Assembly (NCBI GenBank): GCA_009663005.1
Contig: VIGQ01001169.1
Location: 20,001 to 53,496 of the forward strand
Direction: 5' to 3'
DNA length: 33,496 bases
Origin: Actinidia chinensis
Taxonomy: Eukaryota; Streptophyta; Magnoliopsida; Ericales; Actinidiaceae
Shown here: positions 1 through 9,850 of the stretch, piece after piece
How the letters are laid out: every line of letters starts with the position of its first letter
Numbering within the stretch: the first letter of the stretch is position 1
The notes under the pieces: generated by a model
What the model was told of the DNA's origin: nothing
Seen by the model: only the letters and a program-made list of their open reading frames with translations
Database searches by the model: none
Position numbers and translations under genes: made by a program

Positions 1-141
1 TTATAACCCGGGGGCCAAAGTATAAAAAAAAAAATTAATATATTTCAAGGGGGGCTAAAGTGTAAAAAAAAATTACTCAAAGAAAATTTGTAATTTTTTC
101 AAAGTCAGGTGGGCGCGCCCCTTGGCCACCCCGGCGTCCGC
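1..141. repeat. G-run/A-run tandem repeat
   Basis: Two degenerate units begin with a G run followed by C(C/T)AAAGT(A/G)TAAAAAAA (near 10-32 and 49-70). A GC-rich block, GGGCGCGCCCC, then CCTTGG and CCACCCCGG, lies at 111-135. This layout is common at the edges of plant LTR retroelements and other dispersed repeats. The class cannot be fixed from this piece, which is cut by the window edge. Confidence 0.4.
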
Positions 142-343
142 CCCCGGGCGCTAAGAGAAAGGAGATACTAGAAATTAAAGATAATTATAATATAGTAAGA
201 ACTCTAGAATAGATAAATGTATTTACACCCTTCGTATGAAAATGGATTTGTGAGATGATACTTTGCATTCAGCATGATCTGTTCTTTTCAATTCTCTTAC
301 GTAACTGGCTAACTAAACAATTACTACTTGCATTTTGACTACA
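142..343 (-). mobile_element. Possible Ty3/gypsy LTR fragment
   Basis: Read on the minus strand, a segment starting TGTAGTCAAAATGCAAG at 343 directly follows the pol-end-like sequence of the neighbouring gag/pol remnant (346-400). It continues as an A+T-rich, TTAGTTAGCCAGTTACG-containing stretch typical of plant LTR starts. No matching second LTR is present in the window, so the call rests on position and the TG start only. Confidence 0.3.
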
Positions 344-345
344 TC

Positions 346-850
346 CAAAACTCCCTACTAAAAATAAAGAACTTAGAAATCATTTATTCGACTCAAATGA
401 ACTTTATATATTAAGCACATAGAAAAATATCCATCTTGTCACTTATTGCTTAGGCGTAAGGTAAGTAGTAAGGACCAAAAGAGTAATGGCCTCATCCTCC
501 TCACTAGCACCCTCCATCTCGTCATTTCTGATCTTGTCAATGATGGGAGTATTATCACCATAACAATATTCAACATTATCATCAGAATATTGTACCATAT
601 CCTCCTCAACAAAGAAAGCTTCACTGATATCCTTGGAAGTTTGTCACAATCTTCCCACTGGTGACCAATTTTCCCATGCTTCAAACTTTTGAATCCTTCA
701 TTTTGGGATGGATTCCTAGCGTATAAAGTACTTAAATGAGACTAATTTTGAGGAGGGGCAGCGGGTTTATCCCTTCTATTTTGTAGTCCGACCCCAAAAT
801 AATTACTCTTGCCAACATGAGGCAAAGAACGAGTGTTCTATTTTATCCCT
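346..850 (-). repeat. Copy 1 of duplicated gypsy gag segment
   Basis: This is a second, shorter copy of 1377-2290. The outer part (CTCCCTACTAAAA through GAAAAATATCCATC, 351-434) and the inner part (TTGCTTAGG through ACTCTTGCCAACATGAGGC, 446-823) both match, but about 420 bp present between them in the other copy is missing. On the minus strand it reads a retroviral-type zinc-knuckle remnant, SLKHGKIGHQWEDC, in which the first two cysteines of the CCHC box are Ser and His. An 81-codon minus-strand ORF covers this part and is a relic, not a gene. Confidence 0.6.
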
Positions 851-973
851 TCTATTTTGTGTGACCTTTATTTTTTTAATTTTTTCTTCCTATACCCTCT
901 TATTTTTAATCTTTATTTTTTAATTTAGTTTATCTTTTTTACATTGAATTAATTTTTGATAATACGTATCTCG

Positions 974-1009
<36 letters not shown>

Positions 1010-1244
1010 GAGGTACCAAATGTTAGAAAGAGAGAAACGTGCGTTATTTAACTATTTATTTTTTTAATTTTTTTTCCTCCTCTTGACTTTCATTTGAAGC
1101 TTTTACTTTTTTTTCAATCAAATAATCATAAAAAGACATGTTTTTACAAGAATAAATGATTTTACATCTTGTGTAATTTTTATTTTTTTTAACTTTTTCA
1201 AAACCGATCGATTCCCTAAAACCGCCGTTTTCTGGTTTTTTCAA
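851..1244. other. A+T-rich DNA, no gene seen
   Basis: The stretch is dominated by T runs and ATTTA/TTAAT words. One 62-codon minus-strand ORF (1056-1244) is lysine-rich only because of the A+T content. No coding, RNA or structural signal was recognised. Confidence 0.5.
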
Positions 1245-1376
1245 AATCGTCGGTTCACTCGTTCAATCCGGTTCACATTCATTTTTCGTAATGAAATTGG
1301 AACCATACTGGTTCATGTCCGGTTTCCCGATTCAACCGGTTGAACCGGTCAATTCGGTATGGTTCGTTTAATATGC
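1245..1376. repeat. CCGGTT-rich repeat with palindrome
   Basis: Repeated CCGGTT/AACCGG words occur here, including the perfect 14-bp palindrome TTCAACCGGTTGAA at 1331-1344. GTTCAATCCGGTTC near 1262 closely matches GTTCAATCCGCTTC near 9776, and both are followed by TTCATTTTTCGTAA-like sequence, so the two loci seem to hold the same dispersed repeat family. It sits exactly where an LTR would be expected after the gypsy remnant at 1377. Confidence 0.45.
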
Positions 1377-2965
1377 CCTCCCTACTAAAATAACGAGTTG
1401 TCCTCAAGTTGGAAATCATTTATTTTTCCAAATGAACCTATACTATAGACATAGAAAAATATCCATCATCAAGTAACCTATCTTCAATATAAGTTGCCAT
1501 TTGTGTACATCTACTGCCAACCTTGTTGACTATGCAAATAAGCCACCCAATTAACATGCCGTTTCAAAACCAACACGTATCATATCAATATCCTCCATAG
1601 AAGATAATAGGTTCACTACCACGTCATATCCAAGACTTGCCCGATTGAACACCAATCCCAAAGGATCTTCAAGTCGTCCCATAAAGTCTTTCCTAACATT
1701 TTGTGATACTTGCATGAAGCAAAGGACACTCAAGAAGAAAGTCTTGAAGTGAATCATAGTTCTATCAAACCTTCAACGGTTGGTAGAACTTCACAAACAT
1801 CATCTTGCAACTTTGGAATAAACTCAAGAACATGACCATCACCAGGTCTTCCTCACCATCTTCCCTGTGAACGTCCTCCCCTTCTTGCTTAGGGGTAAGG
1901 TAAGTAGTAAGGACCAAAAGAGCAATGGGCATCATCATCCCTCATAGCACCCTCCATCTCGTTCACACTTCTGGCCTGTCCAAAAGATGGGGAGTATTAT
2001 CACCATAACAATATTCAACATTATCATCACAATATTGTACCATATCTCCTCAACAAGAGAGCTTCACTAATATCCTTGGAAGTTTTGTCACATTTCCCAC
2101 TGGTGACCGTTTTCCATGCTTCAAACTTTTGAATCCTCCATTTTGGGATGATTCCTAGCGTTAAAGTACTTCTTAAATGAGGACTAATTTTGAGGAGGGG
2201 GGTGGGGCGGGGTTTATCCGTTCTATTTTGTAGGTCCGACCCAAAATAATTACTCTTGCCAACATGAGGCAAAGAACTAGTGTTGAACAAGGCTTTGGAA
2301 AGCTTGCCCGAACTTAGAATTAGTTTGGTATTCCTGTCGGAATTAGAAACACTCTTTCTTTATTGCTTGAGATCAAGCAAGTCATTGTAGGATGTTTGCA
2401 TGTAATTGAAAGGTAAGAATTGCTCATTGAGCTTCTTTTTCACCTTCTCCCAACTTTTAATCTTCCCGTTACCTTTCGTTTGTCTATTAAATGCAAGAAT
2501 ACTTCCTCAGTCCAAGCTCTCCTCTAAGGTTTTTTTAGATACCAATTTTACATTTCTTGCTTTGGAAACATCATAATATCTTAACACCTTCTCAACGTGT
2601 TCAATAATCCACCAATATTTGCCCAAACTTCCATTAGAATTCGAGAAGTTGCATTATGGATGTTGCCCTCCCAAGTGTAATCGAATCTTACTCCATTTTG
2701 GAGTATCAAAAAGATTCTCAAATTGAATTGAGCATCATTGAAGAATAGCATCTTAATTGAAGGTTACCAATCTTGCACCATTCAAAATCAAATCGAGGTT
2801 GCAATTATTGCACAATTCTCAATAAAGTAACAATTTATATACTAACTCTTCAATCACGTTTCTTTATTCAAAATCATCATCTCCAAGGTAGAGACCACTC
2901 CGATTAATCACCAAAATTTCGATTATAACTTCGCCCTAATTTGTTGAGCCATTTCAACAAACAAA
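1377..2965 (-). mobile_element. Ty3/gypsy gag remnant (minus strand)
   Basis: Minus-strand translation across several frames gives a plant gypsy gag. A likely start MAQQIRAKL lies near 2955. It is followed by EKVLRYYDVSKARNVKLV (about 2550-2605) and then the Retrotrans_gag core with KIKSWEKVKKKLNEQFLP and NYMQTSYNDLLDLKQ (about 2364-2470). A decayed zinc knuckle lies near 2090-2140. At 1377-1420 the minus strand reads a CTTGAGGACAACTCG-like motif, which resembles the usual pol C-terminus of such elements. That would mean protease, RT and integrase are mostly deleted. Frameshifts and stops occur every few tens of codons. Gag would form the retrotransposon particle; nothing here can be made intact. 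Confidence 0.65.
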
Positions 2966-4019
2966 TAAGCAAATCCAGCAACTCGAGTCGAAATTAGTGA
3001 ACCATCAAACTAGGTCCAAAACCACTCAGCAACCCAGTAAAATCAAGTTTCAACTGGGTCAAAACTGTGGCAAACTCACTACGTCAAAACAGACTGGACG
3101 CCAAGAGCAACAAATTGAACTGAGTCAATCGTACTGGACCTCAGAGAATCACAATACAAAAGTACAATTCTCGACCAAACAAGAAAAAGCCTGATCAGAT
3201 TCGACACCAAAATCGAAACGAACCAATTTCGAACATAAAATTGTCACAATATAAAGTGCTTGATGATAGTCGCACCAAATCTGAACTGAACCATCGTGCT
3301 TCATGTGCAGCGTACAGATCTATCGAAGATTCGCGAGCAAGAACACTAGAAGTCGCACAACGTACGTCATAATCGAGGGCAATTTCTCCTTCGATTGGAA
3401 GATTCAACACTCACAAACTGTCAAGGCTAAACCACAAACAGATCAAGGCCCTGATCAGTCAGATGTTAGGTTCGAATGGAGAAAAATGAAGCGACTATTC
3501 AATAGCACAACATGAACGTGATAGACTTCGGATTTAAATCATTTCAACAAATTGTGATTCGACGTCGTCAATTAGGGCTCGAACTGTTCGATTCAACAAA
3601 ACTTAAGACTGATTATGTTGGACTTAGGATTAAATTTGTGAATTAGAGTCGATTGTGAATTGCCTTAGTTTCAAACTAGATTTGGGTCGCAGAATCGCGT
3701 AATCCATCTATTAAGGTGCGAATCAAATAGAACCAAGACTCAATTCGAAGGAAGCCGAGAGTATACAGCATCAATGAATCTGAATAGGCGTTAAGAATTG
3801 GAAGGAACACCCAAACCTAGGATACAATACCGAAATAATGCAATCAAAAAATTATAGGATTTTCAAAAGAAGGAGAAAAAAAAAACGTCCAATTTGGGAA
3901 CACAAGCTTAATATTCAACCAGTCTATTATTAAATATCATCTCCGACTTTAATCTCTTACTTTATTAAGCTTAAGGATAAATTATTGTCTAACTAAAAAA
4001 CAAAAACTAATATTCAATT
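2966..4019. other. No gene; TTCGA-rich unexplained DNA
   Basis: This region lies upstream of the gypsy gag on the minus strand, where a 5' leader or LTR would be. It is rich in TTCGA/TCGAA words (more than ten between 3000 and 3750) and more balanced in base composition than its surroundings. Short ORFs on both strands show no family motif. A weak 8/12 match to the complement of a tRNA-Met primer site (CTAGGATACAA, about 3818) is not convincing. Confidence 0.4.
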
Positions 4020-4589
4020 TGCCTACATCACTTAGTTTTGAGAGGTCTACAGGAAAATCCGACTCGTCGTAAGTGACCATTTACATGTAGGCGCTTCTGT
4101 AAACGCAAACAAATGGTCTCCAGGACAGGACACCCCCACTTCCTCAGTATACCCATACCCAAAATCCCTTTGAAACATATCTTAGTACAAACCACGTAAT
4201 CCAAAGATAATTGATGGAAGAAAGTGGAGTTGGAAGCTATGGAAAAGTCAATCAAAGAGAAGTAAATTCAAAGTGTGTTCATCTCCCAAGAGCTTGGAAC
4301 AAGAGGAAATTAAATGTGCAGAATCTCTATTTACATTTAATGAACATATATAAATTAGTTTATTATGTTTTTTTTAGCAAGATACCTAATAAATAAGAAA
4401 AAATAATCAAGAAATCATAACCACATTAATACATTGAATTGCTATTCTTTTTGATAAGTGGGAAAACAGATTGATGACTACTAACTGCCAAATTAAAATA
4501 TGTTCACGTTATATGAGGTGCAACAAAAATCAATGGAAACACTTTATAACCCAATAGTTTTACTAGAAAGAAAAAGGACTAAAATAAAA
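4020..4589. other. No recognised gene downstream of NLR
   Basis: A minus-strand 75-codon ORF (4028-4255) contains LRKWGCPVLETICLRLQKR but shows no family signature that I recognise. It could be a 3' exon or unrelated relic. The rest (4300-4560) is A+T-rich with TATATAAATTAG and T runs. Confidence 0.35.
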
Positions 4590-7530
4590 CAAAACCAAAA
4601 AATAATTCAGTAGAAATTGATATCTCAGATGAAATTGAGAAGTACCTCGTTGTGGAAGAGCGGTTGAACGGTGGTAGTATATCACTCCCTGAAGCAATGC
4701 ACAGACAATTCCGCTTGGCATTGTTCCGAGTGACAAACATTTTAATCGTGGTAGCAAATTTGCAAATCCAAGGCTATGCAAATGTAGCAAAGGCTTTGCA
4801 AGAAGAAGAAGCAATTGGGTTCCTTGGAAACTCAATTTATTGCTGAGTTGTTGCTTCAATCTCATGCTATCCAGGCCTTCGCTAGAACGATCACTTCCAT
4901 TTGTCGAAAACTGAATGTCAAGATTATCCAGGTGCACAAGATTCTAGCAATGTATATTTGAGAAACAGATTCCCCAAATTATACACCAATACCTCTTACG
5001 GATCGAGGTTGCAGACGCCAAAAAAGTTGAGTGGGACCCTTCCACAATGAGTCAGTTTAGGCATACAGATAGATTCAAGTCCTCCAGTGCTGTGAAAGCT
5101 TTATGATAGCGGTCCATGATTTGTTTGTGTTGACGAGGCATTATAGATCTTTACAATCTAATTGACAACCTTATTAAGTTTCCAAAATAATACTTCCTGC
5201 TAACATCAAAAATCACTGACAATATCATCAAACCCGCTATTGAAGTAAGATTCAGAATTTAGCACTTTTCATAGCATCTTAGCCGGAGCCAGCAATGACC
5301 ACTGATGCAAATTCACCGAGTTCAATTGAGTGGGTAAACAATAATTGCATACTAGACGTACCTCGGGGGGTTCTCATAAGAGCTTATATCGAATTTTTTA
5401 ACTTCTCAAGGACCAAATTCTAGGCCAGTACTCGTTCGTGTAGCGAAATGGTCAAAGACACCAAATTCGGCAAGGATTCCAGCTCAGGAATCAATGCATT
5501 TCCCTCGTCTATACCCTCTTCAGTATAAGACCCCTTCTGAAAGTTTTCCCAAGATACAGCTCTTCTAGCTTGAGTCATCTTGACAATATTCATGGAGGAA
5601 CTCTTCCAATATCGGAAGTTCAATAAATTGTAATCTTCAAATGAGTAAGGGCTAACCATTTCTTCTGGAACTCGGGACCTTGAAGCCCAACAAAGGCTCA
5701 AAATTTCCAGATTTCTAATGCTACGATATAGATAAGTCTATTTCAGTCCATCTGTAAGAGAATAGTGACAAGGTTCGGAGGGTGGTCAAGCATCGAAGTG
5801 ATGCCGGCAATGACTGGAAAGACATTTCCAACAGAGATAAACTTTGAGCTCCTCATCCCTTCGAAGAAACTCTTTGGGAATTCTTGAAATATGTAACGGT
5901 GGGACTGTATCTGCAGAAGCTGCAGGCTTTGGAAAACCACTAAAATTGTTAGGCCATACCAATGATTCTCATTGAATTACAGCATATGTTTGTGTCGATC
6001 ATTTCTTGGCCAGTCTTTCAAATTCTCGTCACATCTGAACTAAATGAGTTCTCTGCCCTTGATGCAATTGATATCGCAACATCACGTATTACATCAGTAT
6101 GTTGACACATTATTCCATTCATATCCAACAATAGGTACTTTTTTAAATTGCACAGATCCTGCACTCGACTCTTGCCTTTGGCAAATGCTATCAATGCTCT
6201 CAAACAAATCTAGGGCCAATCCCCATATCTAACAATATCTTCATCGGAATTATAGAATTTCAGGAAAATTAAGGAACAGAGCAAAAACAACATTTCTGGC
6301 TTCCTCCTTAAGTAATTTATAACTCACTTCCAAGGTTAAAAAAACGTCTTTCTCTACTCCCCTAAATATTTTGCCTATGGACTTGCGTAATTGTTCAAGA
6401 GCGAAATTCCAAGAAGGCTCGTTCATCTTTTCCAGTGAGTGCCCTCCCCACTGTAACGATAGCAATTGGTAGCCTCGACATTCATTTGAAACTGCCCATC
6501 TGTTGGAATGCAAATTCGTGTGTGCTGGTGTTAATTCTTGCAATTCTTTGAAGAGATTCATGCTTATTCATCAGGGTAAGCACGTCAACTGGAAATTTTG
6601 TTTGAGCTCCCATATGTGCAAACCTCTTCATTTCTTGAAGTCAGCAAAATTTTACAACCTTTATGAGCATTCCAAATGGAATTCCAAGATCACTCAATTC
6701 AATTCTCTTCCCAAAACGTCATCCAATACGACGAGAATTCTCTGAATGGTCCTTAGGTCTTCGTGCAGTTTACTTGCTCTCCAAATGTATCTCGCTCCTC
6801 ATTTCAACCTAACATAATCTGCAATTTCACCTTGAATCTTCTTCTCGGCAGGATTTTGGGACACTACAGCTATCCGGACAACCTCATTGAACAATTTCTC
6901 CTCTTTCGCTCTTTTTGGCAATATCTTTTCACCAGTGTTGTCTTGCCAACGCCCCCCATCCCACATATCCCAATCATCTTTTAACGCTATCATCCTTGAC
7001 ACCTCATTACCTTCTCCATGATCTGTCTCTAATTCAAAAAAACCCTTGATACCGTGAGTGATATGACTACTAATCCCCTGTGGAGTTTGACGGTACGACA
7101 CTTTTTGTAAAATTTCCTTCCACTGTATAGCTTAGCTGCCTCTTCTGCAATTCTTTTTGGCTTTCTCTCAGCGAGTATCTGTAACTTCATATTTGGACAC
7201 CACAACCAATTCAACACCTTTTTCCTTCTTTGCTTCGTGTCATTTTCAGAATGCTCTCGTGCTCGGCCCACTTTAAATTATTTGTGTCCATCCACCCTTG
7301 TAAACCACCCTTCACGTCAGGCTAATTAAATCTTCCATTGTCTCTTTGCATCATCACTGAATGTTGCATAGGCACCCGTCGTCTCTCTTCAACCATTTTG
7401 ACTTCATTTCTAAGACTCTCGAGGTTGCTTTTATAATAAATCATACAAGCTGACGGGCCCCCCCCCCCAAATTGGGTCAATTAGATTTCTAATGATATTT
7501 GCTCCAATAGAAAGAAGAATCGACAGCCAT
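4590..7530 (-). pseudogene. CC-NBS-LRR resistance gene, frameshifted
   Basis: This is a relic or badly sequenced CNL immune receptor of the RPS2/At4g27190-like group, which senses pathogen effectors inside the cell through an ATP-binding switch. The start is ATG at 7530 (MAVD..., then LLSIGANIIRNLIDPI in a shifted frame). The coiled coil follows (YYKSNLESLRNEVKMVEERR, 7300-7450). The P-loop GMGGVGKTTLV (6931-6974) is intact. Next come RNBS-A-like VVRIAVVSQNP, kinase-2 RILVVLDDVL (6713-6745), RNBS-B GCKILLTSRNEEVC (6618-6660), GLPIAIVTVGRALT (6440-6475, one base short) and VFLTLEVSYKLLKEEAR. The MHD site reads QHTDVIRDVAISIAS (6070-6125). Leucine-rich repeats run to about 4590, including FPKSFFEGMRS, FTALEDLNLSV and LPRLKCLSLG. 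About 2.9 kb is the normal size for this intronless family. At least six frame changes are needed, among them an 11-C run at 7458-7468. Confidence 0.85.
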
Positions 7531-7857
7531 TTCTCACTTCTATTTGAATTATGTAACCTTTGTCCTGGATTTGGGTTTGGCATGGTAAATGCAATCAGTA
7601 TGTAAACACAAGACCAAAAGTTGATTTTCTACTTTAAGAGTCAATACGAAGGAGCGACCATTTTAAATGAAAACAAGTGCAACGATATTCCGCGAGAGAG
7701 TGATTTTGGAATTAACCAATAGACTTATAGAGTTAAAGCAAAAAAGAAAATAATTCAATACAAGATGACAAAGTGTTATTTTCTATCCTAGAAATATTTG
7801 TTGATCAATAGACTAGCAAAAAAATCCTAAGGGAGTGAGAAATTATCTTTATTTGCA
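7531..7857. other. NLR upstream region, nothing recognised
   Basis: This is the expected promoter side of the minus-strand resistance gene. It is A+T-rich with no convincing TATA box at the expected distance. I could not identify defence-type W-box clusters (TTGACC/T) with confidence. Confidence 0.35.
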
Positions 7858-7898
7858 CCGTGGGGTGGGGTGATGGGTGGGGTGGGTGGGTGGGTTGA
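7858..7898 (+). repeat. G-run array, potential G-quadruplex
   Basis: Seven runs of three or four G separated by one to four bases (GTGGGGTGGGGTGATGGGTG and onward) meet the usual G3+N1-7 quadruplex rule on the plus strand. It lies about 330 bp upstream of the resistance-gene ATG, in antisense orientation to it. Confidence 0.6.
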
Positions 7899-8397
7899 GT
7901 GTCTAACCTTAGTGGCCATGGTAAAATTGTGGAATTAAAGTATATTTTACTCCACTAAACTATAGTGATTCTTACTTTTGGTGTGGGCTTAAAGTCTGTT
8001 TGGTCCAATTTGGGTCCCTAAACGTTTTATTAATTTTCTCATTTCACCCATTGGTTACCACCCTTCAGATTGCTATGGTATTTCACTCCATGGATAAAAA
8101 GGGCTATGCTATCAGAGCAAAAATAAGAATATTTTCCTCCTCTCCCCTCTTTCCCCTCCCTCTCCCCCCCAACCACCTCCCTCATCTGAGCAGCCCCCCC
8201 ACTGACCCGCGACTACCACCCTCAACCCCCCAACCACCATTGTACTATACATGTTGTTCTATCAGTCAATCAAAAGGCAACCATCACCATCACAAAATAA
8301 AACCCCCAAAACTCTATTCAACGTATTGCAAACCCTACCTAATCTACATCAGTATGCAAGACTCATAGAACAAAATAAGAATATTTCCTTGGCTAAC
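7899..8397. other. C/T-rich low-complexity DNA
   Basis: The region 8137-8245 is almost pure pyrimidine with CCCCTCCC and CCCCCC runs, followed by ACC/CAC repeats. Two overlapping open frames (8000-8368 and 8251-8616) exist because C-rich DNA lacks stops. Their proline/serine/histidine content shows no family motif, so I do not call genes. Confidence 0.4.
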
Positions 8398-8416
8398 TAT
8401 GAGGTGTCAAACGGCC

Positions 8417-8454
<38 letters not shown>

Positions 8455-9422
8455 GTCGTGCTTCGTGTCTGCCGGCCGGGCCCATTTTACTTAATCGTGC
8501 CGTTGTCGGGCCCCCCTTTTTTAAAAGCGTGTCTTTGTCGTGACATTTTTCTTATTCGTGCCGTGCCATGCCCTGCGCCTCTACTTAATCATGTCCCGTG
8601 CTGTGACCGCCGCTAACTTAGTCGTGTGACTCGTGTTGTGCCGTGCCGAGCCTGTCTACTTAATCGTGTTGTGCCGTGCCGCCCTCTTACTTGAATCGTG
8701 TCATGCCGTGTCGCCCACGTAGTCGTGTAAATCGTGGCCGTGTCATGCCCCGTCTACTAATCGTAGTCATGCTGTGCTCGTATTTTTAAATTGGTGTGTC
8801 CCTTTTTTAATTAAAAGCACACTTATAGTATTTTGTGCTCAAAGACACACATAAGAAACTGCCCAACATTTATAAATTTTTGACACAAAATGCATTTTCT
8901 GTGGAAATCCACTAATTTGGGAATGTAATGCTTTGTGGCTACAGGCTTTAGTGGCTACAGGCTTAGGGGTAGGCAGTCGTTGCACAAAAAGTCAATTTAA
9001 ATTTAATTAAATTTATTTTAATTTATTTAATAATTAATCATGTTCTTGCCACTTTCGCGTCGTGCCCGTGCCCCTTGACACCATACGTGCATGCCCATGG
9101 CCCATTCCGTTGCTTGGCTAAATTTGTGTCTGTCGTGCCGTGCCGTGCCAAACAAGTATCTATCGTGTCCGTGCTCGGGTGTCGTGCCGTGCTTTGATGT
9201 GCCCGGGCCATGCGTGCGTGTTAAGCCAACTAATCGTTCCGTGCCCGTGCGTCTTCCACCATTTTCGTGTAACCCCGTGCCCGTACCCGTGCCCGCTCAG
9301 ACCGTCGCCATGCCGTGCCATGCTCACCTTATACTACGTGCCGAAATCGTTGCCCGTGCCGAGTTTTTTTTCGTGCCATGCCCGTTTCGTGCGTGCCTGC
9401 AAGCCCACTTGGACACCTCTCC
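8398..9422. mobile_element. Non-autonomous hAT-like element, CGTGCC-rich
   Basis: The left end reads TATGAGGTGTCAAACGGC (8398-8415). The right end reads GCCCACTTGGACACCTCT (9403-9420), whose reverse complement is AGAGGTGTCCAAGTGGGC, so the ends form imperfect terminal inverted repeats. They match the common plant hAT-type end (TAGGGGTGTCAAACGGGC). The flanks carry an imperfect 8-bp target duplication: TGGCTAAC (8390-8397) and TGCTAACC (9423-9430). About 400 bp on each side is packed with CGTGCC/GTCGTGCCGTG words, and the centre (8790-9045) is A+T-rich. No transposase is present, so movement would have needed an enzyme from elsewhere. Two long open frames (9091-9522, 9140-9556) are by-products of the repeat. 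Confidence 0.6.
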
Positions 9423-9439
9423 TGCTAACCAAGTTATCA

Positions 9440-9850
9440 GAAACCGACCGAACATTGAAGCTGTCAAAGCACCGGGTCACGGTTCAACTGGTTCAACCAC
9501 GTTCAACCGGATTTATAATTAATAAATTAATAAAATTATATTTTTATTATAAATAATAAAAAAAATATTTTTTTTTTACCCATTCAATAGTAAAATTAAT
9601 ATAGTAAAAAACTATTAAAAAATTAAAATTTTAATTCAAAATTTTGGGGTGAAAACTGTAAAAATTAAAACTTTAATTCAAAATTTTGGGGTCAAACTAT
9701 AAAAATTAAAACTTTAATTTTTTCGGTTAAAAAATCGGCCGGTCAACCATGTTAAAAAACCGGCGGTTTCAACGGTTCAATCCGCTTCGCTTTCATTTTC
9801 GGTAAAATAGTTATACGAACGCGATTAGTGCCCTGAGTTTTCCTCCCTGT
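9440..9850. repeat. CCGGTT repeat with 42-bp tandem unit
   Basis: The segment is bounded by GGTTCAACTGGTTCAACC (about 9481) and CGGTTTCAACGGTTCAATCC (about 9765). Inside are about 2.3 tandem units of TTAATTCAAAATTTTGGGGT plus AAACTATAAAAATTAAAAC (about 9630-9715). The right part matches the repeat at 1245-1300. It is probably a dispersed non-autonomous element or LTR piece; the class was not determined. Confidence 0.45.

Noticed and set aside
3195..3515. Pair of opposing 70-codon ORFs
   Set aside because: Neither shows a motif, and they overlap on opposite strands in a region without codon structure.
3815..3832. Gypsy primer-binding site (minus strand)
   Set aside because: Only 8 of 12 bases agree with the tRNA-Met complement and no LTR edge is visible next to it.
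8000..8616. Overlapping ORFs of 122 and 121 codons
   Set aside because: They are open because the region is C-rich; no homology-like motif, and the second crosses the transposon edge at 8398.
9091..9556. Two overlapping ORFs of about 140 codons
   Set aside because: Both arise from the CGTGCC repeat, which rarely makes stops; the proteins are Cys/Pro/Val/Arg low complexity with no domain and lie inside the hAT-like element.
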